Origin: B1 sp044370475
Lineage (GTDB): Bacteria; Bacteroidota; Bacteroidia; UKL13-3
DNA: 64,000 bases
Reading direction: 5' to 3'
Assembly (NCBI GenBank): GCA_044370475.1
Contig: JBILVK010000006.1
Location: 1-64,000 of the forward strand
The notes below the pieces were generated by a model. That model made no database searches, had not been told where the DNA came from, and saw only the letters and a program-made list of their open reading frames with translations. The translations under genes and the position numbers were made by a program. Below, in pieces: positions 42,963-51,534 of this stretch (position 1 is its first letter; every line of letters starts with the position of its first letter).

Positions 42963-44984
42963 ATGCTAAGCTTTAACAGAAAACAATATTCCAACGAAAC
43001 GCTACTCTCCCTATACGCTTCCTTGCTTAAACCAAGGATGATAGAAGAAAAAATGCTCATCCTACTTCGTCAGGGAAAAGTAAGCAAATGGTTCAGTGGC
43101 ATTGGTCAGGAAGCCATTAGCATAGGCGTTGTTGAAGCACTAGATAAAGACGAATACATCTTACCCTTGCACAGAAATTTAGGCATTTTTACAGGGAGAA
43201 ATATTCCTTTTGCTAAATTATTTGCCCAATGGCAAGGTAAGTATAGCGGCTTCTCTAAAGGGAGAGAACGCTCATTTCACTTTGGCACCAACGAATACCA
43301 TATTGTTGGAATGATATCGCACCTAGGTGCTATGTTGGGTGTGGCAGATGGCATTGCACTGGCCAATTTATTAAAAGAAGAAAAAAAAGTAACCGTAGTT
43401 TTTAGTGGTGATGGCGGTGCCAGTGAAGGAGATTTTCATGAAGCACTTAACACGGCAGCCGTATGGAATTTACCTGTTATATTTTTAATAGAAAACAACG
43501 GGTACGGATTAAGCACGCCATCTAACCAACAATTTAAATTTAAGAACTTCACAGATAAAGGAGTTGGTTATGGAATGGAAGCATACAAGATAGACGGCAA
43601 CAATATCTTGGAGGTTTATGATACCATGAAAAACTTGAGTGAATCAATAAGAACCAACCCAAGACCCGTTATTTTAGAATGCATCACGTTTAGGATGCGC
43701 GGACATGAAGAAGCGTCTGGCACTAAGTATGTGCCACAAGAATTGTTCGAAACTTGGGGCAAAAAAGACCCTGTGAGCAATTATGAAATCTACCTGATGC
43801 AAGAAGGTGTTTTAACAGATTCGGTTCGAACCGAAATAAAAGAAAAAATTAAAGCAGAGATTGACAATGGAATTGTAACGGTAGAAAATGAAGTAGATAT
43901 TGTTCCAGATACACTTTATGAAATGAGCGATGTGTATATGCCAACTGCTATACCAGATTCTGTGCCTACCTACAACGAACTTCAACATGTAGTTATAAAA
44001 CCTGCTTCAGAAAACAAATCGCGCAAACGTTACGTAGACGCCATTAGCGACGGTTTAAGACAAGCTATGGAAAAACATTCAAACCTAGTTTTGATGGGAC
44101 AAGACATAGCAGATTATGGTGGTGTTTTTAAAATTACACAAGGATTCTTAGAGCAATTTGGTAAAGGTAGAGTACGCAATACCCCATTGTGCGAAAGTGC
44201 AATTCTAGGTGCTGGATATGGCTTGGCCATTAAAGGAATGAAGGCAATGGTAGAAATGCAATTTGCCGATTTTGTGAGTGTTGGTTTTAATCAGATTGTA
44301 AATAACCTTGCCAAGAGTTATTACCGTTGGGGACAAAATGCAGATGTAGTAGTGCGCATGCCAACAGGCGCAGGAGTAGGTGCCGGACCCTTTCATTCGC
44401 AAAGCAATGAGGCATGGTTCTTTCATGTACCCGGATTAAAAATTGTATATCCATCATCGCCATCAGATGCTAAAGGCTTGTTAACCGCAGCTATTAACGA
44501 TCCAAATCCAGTGCTATTCTTTGAGCATAAAGTTCTTTATAGAATGGTTGAATTGGAAGAAGAAGTTTATGATGATTACTACATGTTAGATCTCACCAAA
44601 GCGCGTTTGGTTCAGACCGGAAATGAAGTGAGCATTATAACCTACGGTGCGGGTGTTCATTGGGCCAAAGCATATGTAAAAGAGAAAAACATTGATGCAG
44701 ATATTATAGATTTACGTTGTTTATTGCCTTGGGATAAAGAGGCTGTTGAAACAAGTGTAATGAAAACAGGAAAGGCCATAGTATTGCATGAAGACACGCT
44801 TACAGGTGGCATTGGTGCTGAAATTGCGGCCCATATTTCTGAGCATTGTTTTAAACACCTTGATGCACCTGTAATACGTGTTGGAAGCTTAGATACGCCT
44901 GTACCTTTTAACATGGATTTGGAGCAAAACTTTTTACCTAAAGAGCGTTTTAAAAAGGCTTTGGACCAATTGTTAAACTACTAA
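42963..44984 (+). CDS. fused E1 alpha/beta 2-oxo acid dehydrogenase (branched-chain type)
   Basis: 673 aa from the ATG at 42963. The N-terminal half is the E1 alpha part with the thiamine diphosphate motif GDGGASEGDFHEALN...IENN and MISHLGAMLGVADG. After a linker around residues 310-335 comes the E1 beta part (SRKRYVDAISDGLRQAM, MGQDIADYGGVFKITQGF). It ends with the transketolase C-domain (VLHEDTLTGGIGAEIAA, PVPFN). The enzyme decarboxylates branched-chain 2-oxo acids for the lipoyl-E2 partner, supplying branched starter acyl-CoA that fits FabH use in this phylum. E2 and E3 are not in the window. Confidence 0.9.
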   Translation: MLSFNRKQYSNETLLSLYASLLKPRMIEEKMLILLRQGKVSKWFSGIGQEAISIGVVEALDKDEYILPLHRNLGIFTGRNIPFAKLFAQWQGKYSGFSKGRERSFHFGTNEYHIVGMISHLGAMLGVADGIALANLLKEEKKVTVVFSGDGGASEGDFHEALNTAAVWNLPVIFLIENNGYGLSTPSNQQFKFKNFTDKGVGYGMEAYKIDGNNILEVYDTMKNLSESIRTNPRPVILECITFRMRGHEEASGTKYVPQELFETWGKKDPVSNYEIYLMQEGVLTDSVRTEIKEKIKAEIDNGIVTVENEVDIVPDTLYEMSDVYMPTAIPDSVPTYNELQHVVIKPASENKSRKRYVDAISDGLRQAMEKHSNLVLMGQDIADYGGVFKITQGFLEQFGKGRVRNTPLCESAILGAGYGLAIKGMKAMVEMQFADFVSVGFNQIVNNLAKSYYRWGQNADVVVRMPTGAGVGAGPFHSQSNEAWFFHVPGLKIVYPSSPSDAKGLLTAAINDPNPVLFFEHKVLYRMVELEEEVYDDYYMLDLTKARLVQTGNEVSIITYGAGVHWAKAYVKEKNIDADIIDLRCLLPWDKEAVETSVMKTGKAIVLHEDTLTGGIGAEIAAHISEHCFKHLDAPVIRVGSLDTPVPFNMDLEQNFLPKERFKKALDQLLNY

Positions 44985-44986
44985 GT

Positions 44987-47029
44987 TTATATCTTACTTA
45001 AGCTGTTCCTAATTTCATAAATGGTACTTACTTTTACATCGGGAACAATGGTTTCATTGCCTGTAATGGTAAGTGATTTCATTTGAAATACCGGCTCTCT
45101 TTTTTCATTAAAGCCAAGCACAATCATCCTTACTTGTTTGCCAATTGGGAGCTTAAGGTTATACTTATTTTTGTTATCATGATAGGCATAAACAAAACTG
45201 TTAATATCTGGAACAAAGAAAGAAACCCTAGCTGTGCCTTGATAAGGAATTTCGATTTGTGCCATTTGATTTTCTGGTGTAGTATTAAACCTATCGCAGT
45301 TTACTACGCCAAAACCACTTAAAGAAGCAGAGTATATTTTATCTGCAGCAGTGTTTGGATCAAGCATGTCTAACTTCTCTCTTTGTTGCATAATATCTAT
45401 TTGTGCAGCATCAAAGATTTGAGCTAGCTTAGGTTCTTTTTTAATCTGTTCAATGGCAAAATCATTTACGGTATATTGATACAGAATTCTGTTTCTTTCC
45501 TTTTCTTTTAAACCAATGAAAATCTGCGATTGCTTATTGCCATATAATCCAATAGCCATGAGTAAACTCATTTCCTTTAACTCCTCAATTTTACCCAAGC
45601 TTAACACGATATTTCCATAATACATTTGGTAACTTCTGCTCGGTTTACTCATAGAAATAAAGACACCTTTAGGATTTAAACTGGTTAATTTTTCTTGTTC
45701 ACTTATATCGCAAAATTTATCTATCCCTTTGTTATAGCAAATCTTTTCCAATATGGTTTTTGCCTCCAAAAACTTAGTCTCAGTTTGCGCCAACCATCCC
45801 CTAAAGCTTGCCAACTCAGTAGTCTCAAAATTCGCAGAATCTGTTTTGTATTTTTCTAACGCAACCTGATAAGTATTCAATTTAGTCTCATATTTTGCCA
45901 ATGCTTGTTTGTTTAATTTTTGGCGCTTAGCATTCTCTTCATTCACTATCCTATCCATATAAGCTTTGGGATAAAAAATACGCTCATACCATTCAAAAAT
46001 CTCATACTTACTTGCCATACTTAAATCCTTGCGCTTTATTGGAGGCATAGGCCTTTTAGGTATGCTTAAAGGTTTATATAAATACTCCAAATCTTTTATA
46101 TCTTGTGCATCGGCATCCACCTTATGCTGTGCAAGAGCCTGCGTATTTATTTTAGTAAAAGGAAGCTTAACAACTTTCTTAGGTCTCACTTCAAAAGGTT
46201 GAGGAGTAGCCTTCCATTCTGTAACACCTTGTGCAGAAACCACAGGCACAAACACCTGCATATTATTTTGCAAATTCTTAGAAGGCAAATCCACTTGAAT
46301 AGCCGCCCCATCCTTTAGCTTTAGCTCCTTCCCTTTTTGCAAAACCTTTACACTAAACATGCCACCAGACTCTAACAATTTTCCATCTGCTACAGTACTC
46401 AACTGCTGAGTGGCAGCATCCATAGGCGAATAAAACTCCTCTAATTCCATGGTCAACTCGCCCGCACCAATGGGCTTTCCATCTATAGACTCAAGAGCTC
46501 CCTTAGGCAAAACCACCTTTAAACCATTCTTTGCAACAACGGTATTTTCTACATTGGACTTTATGTTAAATCGCTGTTTGGTTTCACCTCCTATCAGCTT
46601 TAAAAACTCACCTATATTGCCATATTCAAAATACGTAAGTGCAATATCAACCCTTCTATTCTGCGCCTTTCCCTGCGCTGTAGCATTAGATTTAATGGGC
46701 TTAGATTCGCCAAAATAATAATGAGAAATTCTAGTTGCACTCACTCCATTTTCCTGCAAATAATTACTTACACTCAGTGCCCTTTTCTTAGACAATTCCT
46801 CATTATAATCACTCGCTGCATCCTCATCTGTATGCGCCTTTAAGACCAATTCACAATAAACATCTCCCTGCATTTTCTGGGCCAAATCAAGCAAGATTTT
46901 TTTGTCGGTCTGATCCAATACATATTCATCAGAATTGAAATGTACTTGGAATTTAACATCCCTAGTTTGGGCTTTAATTATGCCAACAAATCCCATTAGC
47001 ATAATTAATAGTAAAATATTTTTTCTCAT
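44987..47029 (-). CDS. OmpA-family protein with N-terminal peptidoglycan-binding domain
   Basis: 680 aa. A signal peptide ends at GIIKAQ. The OmpA C-like domain comes first (about residues 25-135): VHFNSDEYVLDQTD, KAHTDEDAASDYNEELSKKRALSVSNYL, FGESKP, QNRRVDI. This module usually sits at the C terminus. A beta domain follows (LKVVLPKGALESIDGKPIGAGELTMELEEFYSP...LLESGGMFSV), recognisable from other Bacteroidota surface proteins. After it come a Lys/Gln-rich helical segment (about 345-430) and a final beta domain. It probably anchors an envelope structure to peptidoglycan. Its stop is only 2 bp from the stop of the convergent E1 gene. Confidence 0.8.
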   Translation of the reverse strand: MRKNILLLIMLMGFVGIIKAQTRDVKFQVHFNSDEYVLDQTDKKILLDLAQKMQGDVYCELVLKAHTDEDAASDYNEELSKKRALSVSNYLQENGVSATRISHYYFGESKPIKSNATAQGKAQNRRVDIALTYFEYGNIGEFLKLIGGETKQRFNIKSNVENTVVAKNGLKVVLPKGALESIDGKPIGAGELTMELEEFYSPMDAATQQLSTVADGKLLESGGMFSVKVLQKGKELKLKDGAAIQVDLPSKNLQNNMQVFVPVVSAQGVTEWKATPQPFEVRPKKVVKLPFTKINTQALAQHKVDADAQDIKDLEYLYKPLSIPKRPMPPIKRKDLSMASKYEIFEWYERIFYPKAYMDRIVNEENAKRQKLNKQALAKYETKLNTYQVALEKYKTDSANFETTELASFRGWLAQTETKFLEAKTILEKICYNKGIDKFCDISEQEKLTSLNPKGVFISMSKPSRSYQMYYGNIVLSLGKIEELKEMSLLMAIGLYGNKQSQIFIGLKEKERNRILYQYTVNDFAIEQIKKEPKLAQIFDAAQIDIMQQREKLDMLDPNTAADKIYSASLSGFGVVNCDRFNTTPENQMAQIEIPYQGTARVSFFVPDINSFVYAYHDNKNKYNLKLPIGKQVRMIVLGFNEKREPVFQMKSLTITGNETIVPDVKVSTIYEIRNSLSKI

Positions 47030-47258
47030 GGTATAAATTATTTATGTGTATTCAACGCAAGAATTTTATGCCATGTTATATTTCAATCACTTTATTTTTT
47101 TTTCTAAAATATTTCTTAATTACGTCCGTTATTCATTGAATTTGAGCTTATTTAATGTCGGTCAAAAAAAACACTAATTATCAAATTGGTTCTAGACAAC
47201 ATCTTCTTTGCTCCTCAATTGACATAGATTTTTACTCCAAAAAAACTGAATTTCATTA

Positions 47259-47289
47259 TTGGTAAACTGAAACAAAAAAAATATATTTG
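47259..47289 (+). promoter_or_regulatory. promoter of the five-gene envelope operon
   Basis: TATATTTG (47282-47289) matches the TAnnTTTG -7 element. TTGG (from 47259) lies 20 nt upstream as the -33 element. Both elements and the spacing fit the phylum consensus. The ATG of the first gene is 20 nt downstream. Confidence 0.75.
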
Positions 47290-47308
47290 GCCAATATCTA
47301 TCAAGCAA

Positions 47309-48106
47309 ATGAAACATAAAAATACCCTTGGCATGGTATTGCTCATTATACTTACCATGTTCCAAACCCAAAGGGTAAATGGCCAAAAAAACCGCAATGC
47401 ATATTTCAGTGAATTTGGGGCATCCTTTTTTACAGATTTTTTCGCGTCGCCTGCAATTCCTGTTTCCAATTTATATTCCTTCGACAAAGACGCTAACGGT
47501 CAGCCCATCTATGTTAAATCTGAAGGCCATGTTAAATACGCCACTTTTGGAGTTGTTTCGTTTAACTATACCCCCAGATTTAATTTAATTGAGTTTAGCA
47601 ATTCTAAATCATTATCCATCGAATCACCCATCACGCTTGCCATAGGCTTTGGGTTTAAAGAAGGCTATTTAACAAGCCTCGATTCGGTTAAAAACTTCTA
47701 TCCCGGCTCTGCCTTTGGAACTGCAACAGGCAACAGTGTTTCTATGTTCAATTTAAGTGCACCTGTCTTTATTAGTTTTAACACCGGTCTAGGCTCTACC
47801 TATGAAAGCTTGGCAGAAAGAGGCTTAAGTGTTGGATTAGGAGTCGACATTAGTCGTCCTTTATTTTGGGTAGATGGAGGAGATTCATTTGATGATTTTG
47901 GTGATACCAAAAAATCAAACTTCTATTTCTTACCAGCAATTAACATTGGATATAGGTATTGGAGAAACGATAAGGCGTCTGACTTAAACTTAAAAATTGG
48001 CTATATGCCATCGACCGAAAAAATAACCAACCCCGAATATGATCATTCAGCATTTAAAAATGCTTTTTCCCTAAGGCTTTCTTTTAACAAAATCCTCAAC
48101 TTCTAA
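47309..48106 (+). CDS. putative outer-membrane beta-barrel protein, paralogue 1
   Basis: 265 aa with a signal peptide (MKHKNTLGMVLLIILTMFQTQRVNG). I recognise no named family. The sequence alternates polar and aromatic residues and ends in LSFNKILNF, a terminal strand with an aromatic last residue as used for barrel assembly. The block NTGLGSTYESLAERGLSVGLGVDIS is shared with both following genes (consensus N-x-G-x-G-x-TY-x-S...E-x-G...G-x-G-x-D), and the ending is shared too, so the three are paralogues. It is the first gene of a five-gene operon, with gaps of 15, 4, 3 and 4 bp between genes. Confidence 0.7.
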   Translation: MKHKNTLGMVLLIILTMFQTQRVNGQKNRNAYFSEFGASFFTDFFASPAIPVSNLYSFDKDANGQPIYVKSEGHVKYATFGVVSFNYTPRFNLIEFSNSKSLSIESPITLAIGFGFKEGYLTSLDSVKNFYPGSAFGTATGNSVSMFNLSAPVFISFNTGLGSTYESLAERGLSVGLGVDISRPLFWVDGGDSFDDFGDTKKSNFYFLPAINIGYRYWRNDKASDLNLKIGYMPSTEKITNPEYDHSAFKNAFSLRLSFNKILNF

Positions 48107-48121
48107 ATACCCAATTTGATT

Positions 48122-48862
48122 ATGAAAAAAACACTGATACTCCTCCTTATATTCACTAGCATGCAAGGTTTTGCTCAAGGAATAAAAGACCGCTTCTTTA
48201 CAAGCTTTGCCATCACAGCATTAGCTGATGTTAATTTTGGCCCTTTGCAAGAAGTAAATTACACCGGCACATACAATAATGTTGAATACAAAGGATACTC
48301 AAGAGATTTTGCCTTAGGTATACTTTCTTACCAATATGGAATACGCTTTAACCTGATAGAAAAAGGTCCAGATTTTTCTGTAGGAATATATGTTCCTGTT
48401 ACCGCTTCCCTTTCAACAGGAAATGTTAAATTTCTGATGGATGGAAAAGAATACGACAATTTCACAAACACCTATGAAAACAAATCCATCGAAGGAGATT
48501 TTAACACCTTTGGGCGTGTTTCTTTTCCGGCATTTCTTCAATTTAATTTTGGCGCAGGTTCAACCTATCAGAGCGACAAAGAAAAGGGAATGACGGTAGG
48601 AATTGGTATGGATATGAGCATTTCTCCTATATTCTATTTTGATTCTGGTGTTAACAATCTTGAGGAATTTAAAATAAAACGTTTTAGTATGATGCCTGCT
48701 GTTAATATTGGAAAAAGAACAACCAAAGGAGACGAATTAGTTGAATACAACTTAAAATTTGGGTACGTATTTGGCAATAAAGAATATGTAAATGAATCGA
48801 GTAAATTAAGCACCCCAGGAATGGTTCTTATGCTTACCATTGGGAAAATTTTAAACTACTAA
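48122..48862 (+). CDS. putative outer-membrane beta-barrel protein, paralogue 2
   Basis: 246 aa from the ATG at 48122; a TTG two codons earlier is in frame but less likely. A signal peptide ends at GFA-QG. The mature N terminus GIKDRFFTSFAITALADV matches the next protein (GIKDKFFHQIGFSLYTDL). The shared block reads NFGAGSTYQSDKEKGMTVGIGMDMS, and the end is LTIGKILNY. Length and layout equal the neighbours. The function is unknown. The barrel and outer-membrane location are inferred from the strand pattern and the terminal aromatic residue. Confidence 0.7.
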   Translation: MKKTLILLLIFTSMQGFAQGIKDRFFTSFAITALADVNFGPLQEVNYTGTYNNVEYKGYSRDFALGILSYQYGIRFNLIEKGPDFSVGIYVPVTASLSTGNVKFLMDGKEYDNFTNTYENKSIEGDFNTFGRVSFPAFLQFNFGAGSTYQSDKEKGMTVGIGMDMSISPIFYFDSGVNNLEEFKIKRFSMMPAVNIGKRTTKGDELVEYNLKFGYVFGNKEYVNESSKLSTPGMVLMLTIGKILNY

Positions 48863-48866
48863 ACAA

Positions 48867-49610
48867 ATGAAAAAAACGATACTACTTTATTTACTCCTAG
48901 GTGTTTCAATTTCCTTATCAGCCCAAGGGATAAAAGATAAATTCTTCCACCAAATAGGGTTTTCTCTGTATACAGATTTATTTTATAGCCAAGTCAAGGA
49001 ACATACAGCCAATGCTAATGTGGAAGATTTTAACGGAAACTTAAAAACCATGGATATTGATGGCCAATACCGTAGTACAGAAATTGCATTAATTTCCTTT
49101 TACTATTCAGCAAGCATTAACATCATCGAAAAAGGGGTGGAAAATAGCTACTCCATTAATATGCCCATTGGAATACATATTAGTGACGCAAAAAAAGAAT
49201 TTCAAGGCGATTATTTTAATGGTTCAGTCAAAACTCCATACTACTACTATTCCGAACATTTAGGGTCCATTTCATTTCCTGTTTATCTTACTTGGAATAC
49301 AGGCATGGGGGCAACCTATGCTAGTGAAAAAGAAACAGGCTTTAGCCTCGGTGTAGGTTTGGATAATAGAATGCAATTATTGTTCGTACAAGAATCAAAA
49401 GACTACAATTCAAGTCTGAATTCAAAAATGCCAGCAGTAAGCTCTTTGCCTAGCTTAATGATAGGATATAGACGTTGGAAAGGTGAAAAAGCAAAAGAGA
49501 TAAAACTCAAATTGAGTTATCTCCCTTCATCCGTTTCAGGAAACGCGGTTTCTTCCTTTAACGATGGTTTTGCCGTTGCACTTTCATTCAATAAGTTCTT
49601 AAATTTTTAA
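48867..49610 (+). CDS. putative outer-membrane beta-barrel protein, paralogue 3
   Basis: 247 aa, signal peptide ending at LSA-QG. The shared block is NTGMGATYASEKETGFSLGVGLDNR and the end is LSFNKFLNF. It is closest to paralogue 2 at the N terminus and to paralogue 1 at the C terminus, which suggests old duplications with divergence. It starts 4 bp after the previous stop and is followed after 3 bp by the DUF3857/transglutaminase gene. Confidence 0.7.
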   Translation: MKKTILLYLLLGVSISLSAQGIKDKFFHQIGFSLYTDLFYSQVKEHTANANVEDFNGNLKTMDIDGQYRSTEIALISFYYSASINIIEKGVENSYSINMPIGIHISDAKKEFQGDYFNGSVKTPYYYYSEHLGSISFPVYLTWNTGMGATYASEKETGFSLGVGLDNRMQLLFVQESKDYNSSLNSKMPAVSSLPSLMIGYRRWKGEKAKEIKLKLSYLPSSVSGNAVSSFNDGFAVALSFNKFLNF

Positions 49611-49613
49611 AGA

Positions 49614-51530
49614 ATGTCTTTAAGATTATTCAGCCTATCAATTATCCTCCTTGCTTTTAGCTTCAACGGTAATGCACAAAATTTTGCAACAAAAGCAGAT
49701 GGTGAATTGGCAAAGGAGCTCAGTAAAAAATATCCTAAAAGTGATGTATATGCGCTAGACCATGAAACTGTTCTCTCTTTTTCATTTAACAAATATTCGG
49801 AGGGAACTGCCATGGTTTCGGTATTTGAAGAGGATAAATATGAGCTACTTTCTTTAAAATCAAATATGGAGTTCAGCAATAGCATCACTTATGATTTCGA
49901 ATCAAGTGTTAATTCTATTTCTGGCTTCACTAAATCGGGTTCTAAGATTGCTGTGAGCTCAGTGGACATGTCGTTTAGCGAATTTTACACCACAGATACT
50001 CGGTATAAAATCTACAGGCAATACTTCAATTATGTGGGACAGGTTTATGGATTTAAAACAGAAAGAACCTTCCACGACATTAAATATTTTACCAGTGTAT
50101 ACTTCCCAGATTTTTATCCTCAAAAGGAAAAGCGCATAACATTCGACGTTCCCAATTGGCTTGAACTCGAATTAAAGGAAATGAATTTTGAGGGCTACAA
50201 CATTGAGAAAACCATTGTTGAAGGTAAAAAATCAAGGCGCATTACTTATACCATCAAAGATATTTTTGGGGCATACAAACAAACTAACTCCCCCGGACCC
50301 TCACATATTTTACCACATGTGTTAGTGATCGCAAAATCGGTAACCAATAATAACCAAACCTATACCCTTCTTAAATCCACAGATGACCTGTATAAATGGT
50401 ACCGCAGCCTTGTTTTAAAGGTAAACAACAATCCAGAACCCCTCAAAGAAAAAGTGAAAGAAATAACTGCGGGCAAATCAACTGATGAGGATAAAATCAA
50501 GGCCATTTATTATTGGGTTCAAGACAATATCATCTACTTAGCTTATGAGGCGGGTTTAGCTGGATTTAAGCCAGCAGCTGCGCAAGATGTTTTCAAAAGA
50601 AGATATGGCGATTGTAAAGGCATGGCAAACCTATGTAAGGAAATGTTAAAAATTGCTGGCTATGATGCTAGGTTAACTTGGGTTGGAACCAAACTAATTG
50701 CGTATGATTATTCCACCCCTTCCCTTTCTGTAGACAACCATATGATTTGCACCGTAGTTATAAATGGGAAAAGAATTTTTATTGATGGAACCGAAAAATA
50801 TGGTTCTTACTATGTCAATGCCTATCGCATACAAGGCAGACCCGTAATGATTGAAGATGGCGATAATTATTTTTTAGACAAAGTGCCTGCCTATATCGCA
50901 GACTCAAACTTACATGCCATCAAAAGAACAGCACGTATTGATGGAGAGAACCTTGTAGGCGAGAATACACTTACCTTCAAAAACGACTATAAAACAGGTA
51001 TTTTGGTTGAGTACAACAACTTAAAATCAGAACACAAAGAAGATGCAGTAGGGTATTTTCTATCTAAAGGGAAAAATGAAATGGTATCCAATGTAAAAAC
51101 AAGTGGGATAGAAAACAGAGATGCACCCCTTGTTTTTAGCAACAATTATATTCTAAAGCACAATGTAATTCCAGATGGGAAAGAGCTCTATTTAAACTTA
51201 GATTATTCGCGTGAATTCTTTGGATTCACCTTTGATTCTACCCGTTTATTTGATTATGAATTTCATTACAGTGAATTAAAAACACAAGAAATAAAACTAA
51301 TACTACCTCCTGGTTACAAAGTAAAATACACCCCTCAAAATTTCGAAAGAAAAGGAGAGGATTATTCATTTAACCTAAGCTATACCCTTAAGGGGAATGA
51401 ACTTGTTTATAAAACAGAACTGAAGATTCCTGAAGGAATTATACACAAAAGAAATTTTGCTGATTGGAACAAAACAATCAAAGAATTAAACAAATTCTAC
51501 AAAGAACAAATCATACTTACACAACAATAA
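49614..51530 (+). CDS. exported DUF3857 and transglutaminase-like protein, catalytic residues intact
   Basis: 638 aa with a signal peptide (SFNGNAQ). The N-terminal beta domain resembles DUF3857, and a transglutaminase-like cysteine-peptidase fold follows at about residues 280-400. The triad is readable: Cys334 in RRYGDCKGMANL, His376 in VDNHMICTVV and Asp391 in FIDGTEKY. A C-terminal beta domain (about 430-638) completes the usual architecture. Such proteins are periplasmic or surface-associated, and their substrates are mostly unknown; protein cross-linking, peptide cleavage or amide hydrolysis are options. It lies between the barrel paralogues and a related protein lacking the triad. Confidence 0.8.
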   Translation: MSLRLFSLSIILLAFSFNGNAQNFATKADGELAKELSKKYPKSDVYALDHETVLSFSFNKYSEGTAMVSVFEEDKYELLSLKSNMEFSNSITYDFESSVNSISGFTKSGSKIAVSSVDMSFSEFYTTDTRYKIYRQYFNYVGQVYGFKTERTFHDIKYFTSVYFPDFYPQKEKRITFDVPNWLELELKEMNFEGYNIEKTIVEGKKSRRITYTIKDIFGAYKQTNSPGPSHILPHVLVIAKSVTNNNQTYTLLKSTDDLYKWYRSLVLKVNNNPEPLKEKVKEITAGKSTDEDKIKAIYYWVQDNIIYLAYEAGLAGFKPAAAQDVFKRRYGDCKGMANLCKEMLKIAGYDARLTWVGTKLIAYDYSTPSLSVDNHMICTVVINGKRIFIDGTEKYGSYYVNAYRIQGRPVMIEDGDNYFLDKVPAYIADSNLHAIKRTARIDGENLVGENTLTFKNDYKTGILVEYNNLKSEHKEDAVGYFLSKGKNEMVSNVKTSGIENRDAPLVFSNNYILKHNVIPDGKELYLNLDYSREFFGFTFDSTRLFDYEFHYSELKTQEIKLILPPGYKVKYTPQNFERKGEDYSFNLSYTLKGNELVYKTELKIPEGIIHKRNFADWNKTIKELNKFYKEQIILTQQ

Positions 51531-51534
51531 TCTT

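Noticed and set aside
47041..47308. Small genes in the 280-bp gap before the five-gene operon
   Set aside because: The minus-strand frames of 64 and 90 codons overlap the promoter and the start of paralogue 1 and look like translated AT-rich DNA.
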